Source: Flavobacterium sp. J27
GTDB lineage: Bacteria; Bacteroidota; Bacteroidia; Flavobacteriales; Flavobacteriaceae
Assembly (NCBI RefSeq): GCF_004303025.1
Contig: NZ_PJQW01000002.1
Span: 405,548 to 469,547 of the forward strand
Reading direction: 5' to 3'
Length of the DNA stretch: 64,000 bases
Position 1 is the stretch's first letter. Every line of letters begins with the position of its first letter. The notes under the pieces are model-generated. The model was given only the letters and a program-made list of their open reading frames with translations. It had not been told where the DNA came from and ran no database searches. Below are positions 9,132-17,867 of this stretch, in pieces. The translations under genes were made by a program, and so were the position numbers.

Positions 9132-11084
9132 ATGAAAAAAATATTCCAATTCTCAGTTCTAGTATTTAGTTTTTGTGTGTTTTCGCAATCTAATTTAGAA
9201 AAAGCAACAAACTATTACAATACAATGCAGTATAAAAAGGCAATCGAATCGTATCAAAAAGTCATTGAAAAAGAAGACGTTAAAAGCCATGAGACAATTT
9301 TTAGAATTGCCAATAGTTATTTTTATATTAATGATTATCAAAACGCTAAGAAGTGGTTTGATAAAGTATATGAAATTCAACAAAAGACAATGGCCGAAGT
9401 TAACTTTCTAAAATATATAGAATGTTTAAAAGCAAACAGAGATAATGAAACGGCTAATAAAATATTAAAAGAATATTACAGCGATAATCCTAAAAAATTA
9501 AAAACATTAGCTTTTCAAAAAAGAAACTTAGATAGTATTAACAGTGAGAAATCACTTTATACTGTTAAAAACCTTTCTATCAATACACCTATGTCCGACT
9601 TTGGTGCAGTAAAATATGGTCCCAATAAAATTATTTTTTATTCTACCAGAGACACCGCTAAAATGAATGTGAAGATATATTCTTGGAATGAACAACCTTA
9701 CTTAAATACTTATGTAGCAGAAAAAAATCTTTCTACGGGAGAAATAACCAATGTACAACCTTTTCTAGAAAATCTAAATTCTAATTATCATGAAGCTACT
9801 GTTGCATTTTCAAATGATTTAGAAAAAATATATTTTACCTCTAATTATTTAAAAAAGAACAAAATTAAAATAAATAGAGAAGGTTGTTCTAATATGAAAA
9901 TTTTAAGAGGTGTAATAAAAGATGATAATATTATTAAAACTGAAGTTTTAAAATTTAATGACGAAAAATATTCTTTCGCACATCCTGCTTTATGTGATCA
10001 AGGAAAATATCTATTCTTTGTTTCTGATATGCCAGGTGGTTATGGCTGTACTGATATTTATTATGCAGAAATATTTGAAGATGGTACAATAAACACTCCT
10101 GTTAATGCGGGTCCAATGGTTAATACTGCTGGAAGAGAAATGTTCCCTTATTTTACAGATAATACGTTATACTTTTCATCGGATGGCCATTTTGGAATGG
10201 GAGGCTTAGATATATTTGAAGCCAAAGTAGGTCCAAACGCAACTTTTTCAACACCACTTAATCTGGGTGAGCCCATTAATAGTAATATGGATGATTTTTC
10301 TTTTACCTATGATATTACTGAAAACACAGGCTATTTCTCATCAAATAGAGCTATGGGAAAAGGAGATGACGACATCTATTATTTTATAAAGCAAAAACCA
10401 GAAAAATACCAAATATATGCTGGTAATGTTTTAGATGAAACCACTAAATTACCCATTCCTTTTGCTGATGTAAAAGTAATTGATGCTTTTGGTGATACCG
10501 TTCAAACCTTGCAAACTGATACGGTTGGTTTTTACGAATTAAAATTACCATGTGATTCTGAATTTGTAATAAATTTCTCAAAACCCGATTATAATTCCAA
10601 AAATATAACCGTAAAAACCGATAGCACTCCTTTAAAAGAAATGAAAAATAATATTGTTTATTTAGTAAATTATAACAATCTAGTGGTTAAAGAAGGGGAT
10701 ATTGAAAAAGTTAAAATTAATCCTATTTATTTTGACTTAGATAAATATGACATAACTGCTAGAGCAGAAATTGAACTAGATAAAGTGTATTATTTAATGA
10801 ATGAATTTCCAAATGTTATTATTAAAATTGAATCACATACCGATTCTAGAGGTTCAGATTTACACAATTTAACACTTTCAGACAATAGAGCTAAAGCCAC
10901 GCAAACTTATCTATTATCTAAAGGTATTTCTCCTACCAGAATTGTCGATGCTAGAGGATATGGAGAAACTCGATTAAAAGTAAATTGTCCAAATGGTGTT
11001 AAATGTACCGAAGAACAACATGCTATTAATAGACGTTCCGACTTTATAATAATTAATGAATCCAATGCTATAAGTTATAAGTAA
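9132..11084 (+). CDS. PorE-like OmpA-family protein (TPR, propeller, CRD, OmpA)
   Basis: 650 residues. Signal peptide (1-19, CVFSQ), tetratricopeptide repeats (about 20-130), PD40-type beta-propeller repeats (about 150-420, including YLFFVSDMPGG, LYFSSDGHFGMGGLDIF and GYFSSNRAMGKGDDDIY), a carboxypeptidase-regulatory-like domain (about 426-500) and an OmpA C-terminal peptidoglycan-binding domain (about 529-645, IESHTDSRGSDLHNLTLSDNRA). This four-part order is that of PorE, which links the type IX machinery to peptidoglycan. Because it ends an adhesin-SprF cassette, it is more likely a cassette-specific paralogue than the core PorE; the core por genes are not in this window. Confidence 0.88.
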   Translation: MKKIFQFSVLVFSFCVFSQSNLEKATNYYNTMQYKKAIESYQKVIEKEDVKSHETIFRIANSYFYINDYQNAKKWFDKVYEIQQKTMAEVNFLKYIECLKANRDNETANKILKEYYSDNPKKLKTLAFQKRNLDSINSEKSLYTVKNLSINTPMSDFGAVKYGPNKIIFYSTRDTAKMNVKIYSWNEQPYLNTYVAEKNLSTGEITNVQPFLENLNSNYHEATVAFSNDLEKIYFTSNYLKKNKIKINREGCSNMKILRGVIKDDNIIKTEVLKFNDEKYSFAHPALCDQGKYLFFVSDMPGGYGCTDIYYAEIFEDGTINTPVNAGPMVNTAGREMFPYFTDNTLYFSSDGHFGMGGLDIFEAKVGPNATFSTPLNLGEPINSNMDDFSFTYDITENTGYFSSNRAMGKGDDDIYYFIKQKPEKYQIYAGNVLDETTKLPIPFADVKVIDAFGDTVQTLQTDTVGFYELKLPCDSEFVINFSKPDYNSKNITVKTDSTPLKEMKNNIVYLVNYNNLVVKEGDIEKVKINPIYFDLDKYDITARAEIELDKVYYLMNEFPNVIIKIESHTDSRGSDLHNLTLSDNRAKATQTYLLSKGISPTRIVDARGYGETRLKVNCPNGVKCTEEQHAINRRSDFIIINESNAISYK

Positions 11085-11168
11085 AAACGGTCTATAATTT
11101 TCTCGAGTAGAATTTTAATTAACTATTGTTATTAGCCATTACCCTAGTATTAATTTAATTCTTTTATT

Positions 11169-11825
11169 ATGAGAAATTATTTACTGTTACTTACAACACT
11201 TTTTTTAAGCTATTTACCAAGTTTGGCTCAAGTTGGTATTAATGAAACAGAACCTAAAGCAACTCTTCATATAAACGGAGATGCCATAATCGAATCAGTT
11301 CCAAAGTTATCTACTCCACTACAAAAAATTATTACATTAAACGCATCAAATAACCGAATTGAATATGTTGAAGCAGAAAAATCTTTTGTAAAGGGTTTTG
11401 GAGGAGCTGGATTTTCAGTTCTTGGAACAACTTTAATTAGTGGATGGAACCAAATATCATTTCCTAATTTAGAATTTGATGAAAATGCAGATTATAATAC
11501 TACAAATCAATATTTTGTTGCTCCCATGAATGGTATATATAATGTAGCTGTATATGTAAAAATGACATCATTAGTCAATGTATCTAATTTAGGTGTGGGT
11601 ATTTTTAAATATACTGGTGGAACTACCACTCTTATTGCAGACGAATCGTATGAATCGTTATCAGTTACTATTTTAGGTATTGGTGTTACTTCTCCACCAG
11701 TTAGAAATACACAAACACTAGTGAAACTAAATACTGGAGATCGTATTTATTTTGGAATTAGATCTAGTAATTTAGTCGTTTTTAATAATGCTGAAGCACA
11801 GTTTTCAATATTTCAAGTTAAATAA
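11169..11825 (+). CDS. Secreted C1q/TNF-like jelly-roll protein
   Basis: 218 residues. Signal peptide (1-20, YLPSLAQ), then VGINETEPKATLHINGDA, an opening common in flavobacterial secreted proteins. The C-terminal 130 residues resemble a C1q/TNF beta-sandwich: a FxAPMNGIYNVAVYVK strand pair in the middle and a TLVKLNTGDRIYFGI strand near the end. It probably acts outside the cell or on the surface. The stop codon abuts, with no gap, the stop codon of the convergent holA. The domain call is from pattern alone and is moderate; function unknown. Confidence 0.6.
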   Translation: MRNYLLLLTTLFLSYLPSLAQVGINETEPKATLHINGDAIIESVPKLSTPLQKIITLNASNNRIEYVEAEKSFVKGFGGAGFSVLGTTLISGWNQISFPNLEFDENADYNTTNQYFVAPMNGIYNVAVYVKMTSLVNVSNLGVGIFKYTGGTTTLIADESYESLSVTILGIGVTSPPVRNTQTLVKLNTGDRIYFGIRSSNLVVFNNAEAQFSIFQVK

Positions 11826-12830
11826 CTAATTAAAAATCTTAATTAACATTTCCTTTAAAAGATCGTGTTGAGAAATTGAATTTGCCCCTACTCCTTTACT
11901 TTTTACGTCTATATCACGTAAGGAAGATACTATTGCGCTTACTTTTTTCATTGGATAATTACGAATAGCTACATCATAATCGGAGACAAAAAAAGGATTT
12001 ATCTTTAAAACTCTAGCTACATTTGCTTTCGATTTATCTTTTAAACCATGATACTGCAATAATTGAGAGAAAAAACCAAAAACTAAACCCGTTGTTACCA
12101 CAATAGGATTATCTTTTGGGTTCTGTGAAAAAAAAGCAATAATTTGATAAGCTTTTAATTGATTTTTTTCTCCTATCGCTTTTCGAAGTTCGAAATTATT
12201 GTAATCCTTACTAATTCCAATATTTTCTTCAATGTCTTTTGCGGTTATTGTATGTCCTTGAGGAAGAATAATTTTTAACTTATCCAGTTCATTACTAATT
12301 TTCGATAAATCGGTACCTAAAAATTCTACTAGCATAGCAGCCGCTTTGGGTTCTATAGCATATTTTTGACCTGCTAATACTCTTTTAATCCAATCACCTA
12401 CTTGATTTTCGTATAATTTTTTACTTTCGAAAACAACGCCTGTTTTACCCAATAGTTTGGTTACTTTTTTTCTTTTATCTAACGTTTTGTATTTATATGC
12501 AAAAACCAAAACTGTAGTAGGTTGCGGATTTTCAGCATACGCTTCTAATTTATCAATATTTCTAGATAACTCTTGGGCTTCTTTTACCACTACTACTTGT
12601 CTTTCCGCCATCATAGGATAGCGTTTAGCATTGGATACAATATCTTCTATAGAAGTATCTCTACCATATAAAACCACTTGGTTAAAACCTTTTTCATCTT
12701 CCGTTAATACATTATCTTCAATATATTCCGTTAATTTATCAATATAATAAGGTTCTTCACCCATGAAGAAATAAATAGGTTTAAAATTTCCCGATTTAAT
12801 TTCTTTTATAATTTGTAAGACTTCATCCAT
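11826..12830 (-). CDS. holA: DNA polymerase III subunit delta
   Basis: 334 residues, the usual length for HolA. The N-terminus (IIKEIKSGNFKPIYFFMGEEPYYIDKL) is the family opening that corresponds to the degenerate AAA+ nucleotide-binding region. The middle has LVFAYKYKTLDKRKKV, and the C-terminal helical domain includes LEMLIKIFN-type packing helices. Family role: the clamp-loader subunit that opens the sliding clamp during replication. The next gene upstream is divergent and encodes an HsdR-N-like protein, a neighbour pair I recall from other Flavobacteriia. Confidence 0.9.
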   Translation of the reverse strand: MDEVLQIIKEIKSGNFKPIYFFMGEEPYYIDKLTEYIEDNVLTEDEKGFNQVVLYGRDTSIEDIVSNAKRYPMMAERQVVVVKEAQELSRNIDKLEAYAENPQPTTVLVFAYKYKTLDKRKKVTKLLGKTGVVFESKKLYENQVGDWIKRVLAGQKYAIEPKAAAMLVEFLGTDLSKISNELDKLKIILPQGHTITAKDIEENIGISKDYNNFELRKAIGEKNQLKAYQIIAFFSQNPKDNPIVVTTGLVFGFFSQLLQYHGLKDKSKANVARVLKINPFFVSDYDVAIRNYPMKKVSAIVSSLRDIDVKSKGVGANSISQHDLLKEMLIKIFN

Positions 12831-12861
12831 AGTTTTGTTGTATTCTATAATGCAAGTAGTG

Positions 12862-12891
12862 TTGGCTTTTTATTTTATTTAGCTAATTTTG
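12862..12891 (+). promoter_or_regulatory. Flavobacterial promoter (TTG-N19-TAATTTTG)
   Basis: A -33 TTG at 12862 and a perfect -7 TAnnTTTG at 12884-12891, spaced by 19 bp, fit the Bacteroidota consensus. The ATG at 12896 follows only 4 bp after the -7 box, so the transcript of the downstream gene may be leaderless or nearly so. Confidence 0.6.
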
Positions 12892-12895
12892 TACT

Positions 12896-13351
12896 ATGAT
12901 TCAATTACATTTCCCAACGTATTCCTTCCGGTTCAAAAATAGTGAAAATAAAACCTTTATTTTTGATGAAATTAGAAAAAAATTTGTGGTACTCACACCA
13001 GAAGAATGGGTACGTCAAAATACTTTACAGTATTTAATTCAGGAAAAAAAATATTCAAAATCATATATTAATGTAGAAAAATTAGTAAAAGTAAACGGCA
13101 TAAACAAGCGATATGATATAGTTGTTTTTAATTCTGATGGAACTATTTTTTTATTAATTGAATGCAAAGCACCAGAAGTTCCAATTTCCCAGCTCACTTT
13201 TGATCAAATCGCTCGCTATAATTTAGTTTTAAAAGCTAGCTATTTAATGGTTACCAATGGACTAAATCATTATTTTTGTCAAATGGATTTTGAAAATGAA
13301 AAATATCGTTTTCTAAAAGAATTACCACATTATAATACCTCAAAACTTTGA
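12896..13351 (+). CDS. HsdR N-terminal-like nuclease-fold protein
   Basis: 151 residues. The sequence fits the stand-alone HSDR_N family: KLVKVNGINKRYDIVVF supplies a catalytic-type Asp, and LLIECKAPEVPIS the E-x-K pair of the PD-(D/E)XK fold. It is far too short to be a type I restriction subunit, and no methylase or specificity gene is nearby. It is therefore not evidence of an R-M system. Single copies of this family are conserved in Bacteroidota beside holA. Role unknown; DNA binding or repair is possible. Confidence 0.8.
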   Translation: MIQLHFPTYSFRFKNSENKTFIFDEIRKKFVVLTPEEWVRQNTLQYLIQEKKYSKSYINVEKLVKVNGINKRYDIVVFNSDGTIFLLIECKAPEVPISQLTFDQIARYNLVLKASYLMVTNGLNHYFCQMDFENEKYRFLKELPHYNTSKL

Positions 13352-13484
13352 ATGAAATAGATAATATAATTGAACGAAAAAGTCAAATAAAAACAAAAAA
13401 ATCAACCTGAGAAACAACCCTACTTATACATTCATTTTTGGGTTAATAACATTATTAAAATATTTAATTTTTCAATTTTTATAA

Positions 13485-14480
13485 ATGAAAAAAATAGCCG
13501 TAGTTATCTTAAATTGGAACGGAGTCGATTTACTGAGACAATTTTTACCAAGCGTACTTCAATATTCTGAAGAAGCAACGATTTATGTTGTAGATAATGC
13601 TTCAATTGATGATTCAATTTCCGTTTTAAAAAATGAATTTCCAGATGTTCAGATAGTTGAAAACAAAGGTAATTATGGCTTTGCTAAAGGCTATAATGAA
13701 GGATTGCAAAATATAAAAGAAGCCTATTTAGCCTTAGTAAATAGTGATATTGAAGTAACAGAAAACTGGTTGCAACCTATTACTAATTTATTTGAGGAAG
13801 AACCAGAAACAGCTATTATTCAGCCTAAAATTTTGGATTTTAAAAACAAAGCTTATTTTGAATATGCTGGTGCAGCTGGTGGCTTTATAGATAAATTTGG
13901 TTATCCTTTTTGTAGAGGTCGTATTTTTGATTGCGTAGAAAAAGACGAAGGACAATACGATTCAGAAAGAAATATTTTTTGGGCATCTGGTGCTTGTTTT
14001 TTTATTAGAAATAAAGTGTATCAAGAATTAAAGGGTTTTGATGAAGATTTTTTTGCTCATCAAGAAGAAATTGATTTGTGTTGGAGGGCTTTTAACACAG
14101 GTTACATTGTAAAATATACACCTCAATCAGTAGTTTATCATGTAGGTGGAGCGACTTTAGCTGCAACAAACCCGAAAAAAACCTATTTAAATTTTAGGAA
14201 TTCTCTCTTTATGCTTACCAAGAATTTGCCCCAAAATAAATTATTCTCAATTCTATTTTTAAGATTAGTTTTAGATGGAATAGCTGGGATACAATTTTTA
14301 TGCAAAGGCAAACTCAAACATTTTGTATCTATCTTACGTGCTCATTTTCATTTTTATAGCCATCTAAAACATAATTATAAAAAAAGAAAAACCAAAAATA
14401 AGAGCGATTATTATGCAATATCTTCTATAGTAATCCGTTTTTTTATTAAAAAACAACACTTTTTCAGCAAATTATTTTAA
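13485..14480 (+). CDS. Family 2 glycosyltransferase
   Basis: 331 residues. GT-A fold signatures are present: VVILNWNGVDLLRQFLPSVL at the N-terminus, VDNASIDDS (near 36), LVNSDIEVTENWL with the DxD-like metal site (near 85), and a downstream FDEDFFAHQEEIDLCWR acceptor/catalytic segment. This is the rhamnosyltransferase-like branch of GT2. It probably adds a sugar to a polysaccharide or glycan at the inner face of the membrane. The C-terminal 90 residues are basic and partly hydrophobic. No other glycan genes flank it, so the substrate is unknown. Confidence 0.88.
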   Translation: MKKIAVVILNWNGVDLLRQFLPSVLQYSEEATIYVVDNASIDDSISVLKNEFPDVQIVENKGNYGFAKGYNEGLQNIKEAYLALVNSDIEVTENWLQPITNLFEEEPETAIIQPKILDFKNKAYFEYAGAAGGFIDKFGYPFCRGRIFDCVEKDEGQYDSERNIFWASGACFFIRNKVYQELKGFDEDFFAHQEEIDLCWRAFNTGYIVKYTPQSVVYHVGGATLAATNPKKTYLNFRNSLFMLTKNLPQNKLFSILFLRLVLDGIAGIQFLCKGKLKHFVSILRAHFHFYSHLKHNYKKRKTKNKSDYYAISSIVIRFFIKKQHFFSKLF

Positions 14481-14552
14481 CAATAGTTTAGCTATATTTA
14501 TTTTAATATTACACAAAATTGTGATTAATTTTGTACAAAAATAATTGAAATT

Positions 14553-15395
14553 ATGAAAAAAATAACAGTAGTTGCTACCGTATTAATGCTAACACTTTCG
14601 TCGTGTGTATCGAAAAAGAAATTTACAGAACTGGAGAATAAAAACAAAGAAATCCAAGATCTGTTAAATACTGCAACAGTTAAATTAAATAATTGTTTGA
14701 CTGAAAAAGCTGCCATGGGTGATCAGTTAGATTATTTGAAAAAGAATAATGCTGATTTAATTAACAGTTCGAAGGAGTTAACTGTGTTAACCACTAAAGG
14801 AGCAGAAAATTTAGAAAAATCTTTAGAAAGCTTAAAAGAGAAAGATTTAAAAATATCGAGATTACAAGATGCTTTGTCTAAAAAAGACAGTGTAACTTTA
14901 GCTTTAGTTACTAGTTTGAAAAAAGAAGTTGGTTTGAATGACCCAGATATCAATGTAAATGTTGAAAAAGGAGTGGTTTTCATTTCTATTGCTGATAATC
15001 TTTTATTCAAATCTGGAAGCTATGAAGTAAGTCCTGGAGCTAAATCTGTTCTAGCTAAAGTAGCTAAAGTAATTAACAGTAAGCCCGATTTTGAATGTAT
15101 GGTTGAAGGACATACTGATAATGTGCCAATTAAAAATGCTGTATTATTAGACAACTGGGATTTATCAGTTAAGAGAGCTACATCAATTGTAAGAGTTTTA
15201 CAAAATGATTTAGGTGTTGATCCAAAACAATTAATACCAGCAGGTAGAAGTTTCTATATTCCATTGGTAGAAAATGATACTCCAGATAATCGTGCAAAAA
15301 ATAGAAGAACAAAAATCATCATTTTACCAAAAATCGATCAATTTTATGATATGATTGAAAAAGAAATGAAAAATTTAAGCGGAGATAAAAAATAA
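14553..15395 (+). CDS. OmpA-family peptidoglycan-binding lipoprotein
   Basis: 280 residues. A lipoprotein signal (MLTLSSC, lipidated Cys near 17) leads into a long charged coiled coil (about 25-130, ENKNKEIQDLL... and AENLEKSLESLKEKDLKI). An OmpA C-terminal domain follows (about 145-275, VEGHTDNVPI and DNRAKNRRTKIIILPK). It probably tethers the outer membrane to peptidoglycan. A -7-like TAATTTTG lies at 14526-14533 without a good -33 partner. A strong terminator follows, so the gene is probably monocistronic. Confidence 0.9.
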   Translation: MKKITVVATVLMLTLSSCVSKKKFTELENKNKEIQDLLNTATVKLNNCLTEKAAMGDQLDYLKKNNADLINSSKELTVLTTKGAENLEKSLESLKEKDLKISRLQDALSKKDSVTLALVTSLKKEVGLNDPDINVNVEKGVVFISIADNLLFKSGSYEVSPGAKSVLAKVAKVINSKPDFECMVEGHTDNVPIKNAVLLDNWDLSVKRATSIVRVLQNDLGVDPKQLIPAGRSFYIPLVENDTPDNRAKNRRTKIIILPKIDQFYDMIEKEMKNLSGDKK

Positions 15396-15411
15396 AAACA
15401 TCAAAAGTATT

Positions 15412-15448
15412 GAAAAAAGCATGGTAAGTTTTATCATGCTTTTTTTTT
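15412..15448 (+). terminator. Rho-independent terminator after the OmpA lipoprotein gene
   Basis: The stem AAAAAAGCATG pairs with CATGCTTTTTT around an 11-base loop and is followed by a run of eight or more T. Confidence 0.85.
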
Positions 15449-15555
15449 GGCATCAATTTTGTAACTAACATGTTAAGAAAAATTATTTTTTTAATTAAAA
15501 AAATGTTATCTTTATTATTAATTAATTAGTTTTGTAATCCCAAATTTTGAAATTT

Positions 15556-16131
15556 ATGAAAAAAATTATTTTGTTATTAGCTTTTCTTGTGAGCTATTCA
15601 TCTTTTTCTCAAGATGAATTAGATGTTGACGGAATCAAAATTAAGAAACACATTAAAGTAAGAGATTCTGGTGGTAAGACTAAATTAGTTCTTAACGGTT
15701 ATGGAATTAGAGATAAAATGTGGATTAATTTATATGTTCAAGCATTATATCTAACTGAAAAATCTGATGATCCAAAAAAGATTTTAGACTCTGATGAAAC
15801 TATAGCTACAAGATTATATGTAACTTCTTCTTTGGTAACTAGAGAAAAACTAATTAAAGCAATTGAAGAAGGGATTGAAAAATCATATCAAAGTGAAATT
15901 GAACCTCTTAGAGAGAGAATGCATAAATTTATGTCTTTCTTCGAAAACGTTACAGAAAAAGGATATCTAGAATTTGTATATTCTAAAGAAGATGTTAAAA
16001 CCTATGTTTTTATAAATGATAAACTAACTGGAGAAATTGAAGGGTTAGATTTTAGAAAAGCGTTATTTGGTATCTGGTTAGAAGATCGATGTGTAGATAG
16101 AACCTTAAAGAAAAGATTATTAGGAAAATAA
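15556..16131 (+). CDS. Chalcone-isomerase-like periplasmic protein
   Basis: 191 residues from the ATG at 15556. A TTG three codons upstream (15547) is in frame but the ATG gives a clean signal peptide (MKKIILLLAFLVSYSSFSQ). The mature part (DGIKIKKHIKV...LVLNGYGIRDKMWINLYVQALYL...FRKALFGIWLEDRCVDRTLK) fits the bacterial chalcone-isomerase-like family. Those proteins share the fold but not flavonoid chemistry and are thought to bind lipids. Exported, function unknown. A -7 box TAGTTTTG lies at 15527-15534. Confidence 0.82.
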   Translation: MKKIILLLAFLVSYSSFSQDELDVDGIKIKKHIKVRDSGGKTKLVLNGYGIRDKMWINLYVQALYLTEKSDDPKKILDSDETIATRLYVTSSLVTREKLIKAIEEGIEKSYQSEIEPLRERMHKFMSFFENVTEKGYLEFVYSKEDVKTYVFINDKLTGEIEGLDFRKALFGIWLEDRCVDRTLKKRLLGK

Positions 16132-16150
16132 TTTTATTAAATATAGTATA

Positions 16151-16184
16151 AAAAAGCTTCTCAAACAATTGAGAAGTTTTTTTT
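16151..16184. terminator. Bidirectional terminator between convergent genes
   Basis: The hairpin AAAAAGCTTCTCAA with TTGAGAAGTTTTTT around a 4-base loop has A and T runs on both sides, so it can serve both the chalcone-isomerase-like gene and the convergent gene whose stop codon overlaps its T run. Confidence 0.85.
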
Positions 16185-17205
16185 ATAAACCATAATCAGA
16201 AGGTAATAAATCCCCTATTTTTCTTTTGGTAATATCACCAGAAAAGTAAATGGCGTTATAATTTGAAAATAGACCAAATCTATCTACAAAAAAAGTATCC
16301 GTAAAGAAACTTATTTTTGATTGTTCTTTATTATCATATAGAATACTAAATTCAGCCACAAACCCTTTTTTAGTAAGACTTTTATTTTGTTTAGTAACAT
16401 CTACTCTATAGAAAGCATTATTTTTATCTTTAGAAATTACAAAATGCTCGTCTGGATTAGTGATAAAACTTCCTTCAAATAATACAAATTCGTCTTTTCC
16501 CCATTTTTTTGCTACCAAATTCCTAAAAAAATGTAACGATGAACCTTGATAAGAAGCGACTCTTCTTTTTAAAAACTTCTTCTCATTTTCAATTGCTGTA
16601 AAAAATGAAGTTCCAGCATACAACGAACTCAGCATATCTGATGTCTTTAAACTTATCTTATAGAATTTACATTGAAAATCTACTAACTGATAATTAATTT
16701 TATAACTTAAATAGTTATTTGTTATTAATAAAGGTTTGTCTGAGTATGCCTTAAAAACAAAGTTTTTACTATCATAATCAAAATAAATCTCCTCTTCATT
16801 TTCAATAACGCAATTAGAACCTGCTTTATTAGTTCCTAAAAATTGTTCTCTAAAAAATTGAAGCATCTGTTTTCTTGAAAACGGACTTTGTTGTACAACA
16901 ATTTCTTTTAATGCTTTTACTTCTTCCGATAAAATAATATTTAGTTTTTTTTGAGTGGATTCAATAGGTATATATTGCGTAATAAATCCAAAATAACTAA
17001 TTACAATTACCGAATTTATTGTACTTGGTACTGTAAGTATAAAATACCCCTTATCATCTGTTGTTGTACCTATAGTTGTTCCATCAATGTAAACAGATGC
17101 ACCTAATAAAGGCAATTGATTATTATCTATAACAAAACCCTCAATTGTAACTTGTGAACAAATAGTATTAACTGCAACTAAAAAAAATAAAATGACAGTT
17201 TTCAT
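16183..17205 (-). CDS. Exported carboxypeptidase-regulatory-like domain protein
   Basis: 340 residues. Signal peptide (1-17), then a CarboxypepD_reg-like beta sandwich (about 18-100: TIEGFVIDNNQLPLLGASVYIDGTTIGTTTDDKGYF). The remaining 240 residues are a beta-rich region of the kind found in exported Bacteroidota proteins of unknown function (FKAYSDKPLLITNNYLSYKINYQL). It has no TonB plug or barrel and is too short to be a SusC-like receptor. Two bases separate it from the YciO/Sua5 gene upstream, so the two are probably cotranscribed despite unrelated roles. Confidence 0.75.
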   Translation of the reverse strand: MKTVILFFLVAVNTICSQVTIEGFVIDNNQLPLLGASVYIDGTTIGTTTDDKGYFILTVPSTINSVIVISYFGFITQYIPIESTQKKLNIILSEEVKALKEIVVQQSPFSRKQMLQFFREQFLGTNKAGSNCVIENEEEIYFDYDSKNFVFKAYSDKPLLITNNYLSYKINYQLVDFQCKFYKISLKTSDMLSSLYAGTSFFTAIENEKKFLKRRVASYQGSSLHFFRNLVAKKWGKDEFVLFEGSFITNPDEHFVISKDKNNAFYRVDVTKQNKSLTKKGFVAEFSILYDNKEQSKISFFTDTFFVDRFGLFSNYNAIYFSGDITKRKIGDLLPSDYGL

Positions 17206-17207
17206 GG

Positions 17208-17828
17208 TTATAAGATATCTAAACTCCCTTTTCCTTCTCTAATAACTTCTGGTTCATAACCTGATAAATCTATAATGGTTGACGCTACATTATCACCATA
17301 ACCACCATCAATTACAGCATCAACTTTGTGTTGCCATTTTTCAAAAATTAATTCTGGATCAGTAGAATATTCTAATACTTCGTCCTCATCTCTAATAGAC
17401 GTTGATACAATAGGATTACCTAATGTTTTTACAATTTGTAACGCAATATTATTATCTGGAACACGAATACCTACTGTTTTTTTCTTACGAAATTCTTTAG
17501 GCAGCTCATTATTACCTGGTAAAATAAAAGTATAAGGTCCTGGTAGTGCTCTTTTTAAGATTTTAAATGTAGCTGTATCGATTTGCTTTATATAATCGGA
17601 AATATTACTTAAATCACTACATACAAAAGAGAAATTAGCTTTCTCTAATTTGATACCTTTAATCTTAGCAATGCGTTCCAATGCTCTAGAATTAGTAATA
17701 TCACAACCTAATCCATAAACAGTATCAGTAGGATATATTACTAATCCTCCATTTTGCAATATGTTGACTACTTTTTTAATTGCAGCTTCACTAGGTTTGT
17801 CTTCGTAGATTTTAATAAATTCGGCCAT
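17208..17828 (-). CDS. Sua5/YciO/YrdC family protein (threonylcarbamoyl-AMP synthase-like)
   Basis: 206 residues. The pattern GGLVIYPTDTVYGLGCDITNSRALERIAKIKGI is the YrdC nucleotide-binding fold, and PGPYTFILPGNNELP and VGIRVPDNNIALQIV are further family blocks. Family reaction: L-threonylcarbamoyladenylate from threonine, bicarbonate and ATP, the first step of t6A in tRNA. The sequence looks closer to the YciO branch, whose activity is weaker or unclear, so the enzymatic call is provisional. Start ATG lies 39 bp from pcrA, which is codirectional upstream. Confidence 0.85.
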   Translation of the reverse strand: MAEFIKIYEDKPSEAAIKKVVNILQNGGLVIYPTDTVYGLGCDITNSRALERIAKIKGIKLEKANFSFVCSDLSNISDYIKQIDTATFKILKRALPGPYTFILPGNNELPKEFRKKKTVGIRVPDNNIALQIVKTLGNPIVSTSIRDEDEVLEYSTDPELIFEKWQHKVDAVIDGGYGDNVASTIIDLSGYEPEVIREGKGSLDIL

Positions 17829-17867
17829 GTTTGTTTGTTTATGCTTTATGTTTATAGTTTTCAGAAA

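Noticed and set aside
12896..13351. Type I restriction system
   Set aside because: Only an HsdR-N-like stand-alone protein is present. No HsdM or HsdS and no helicase part, and the family is a conserved neighbour of holA.
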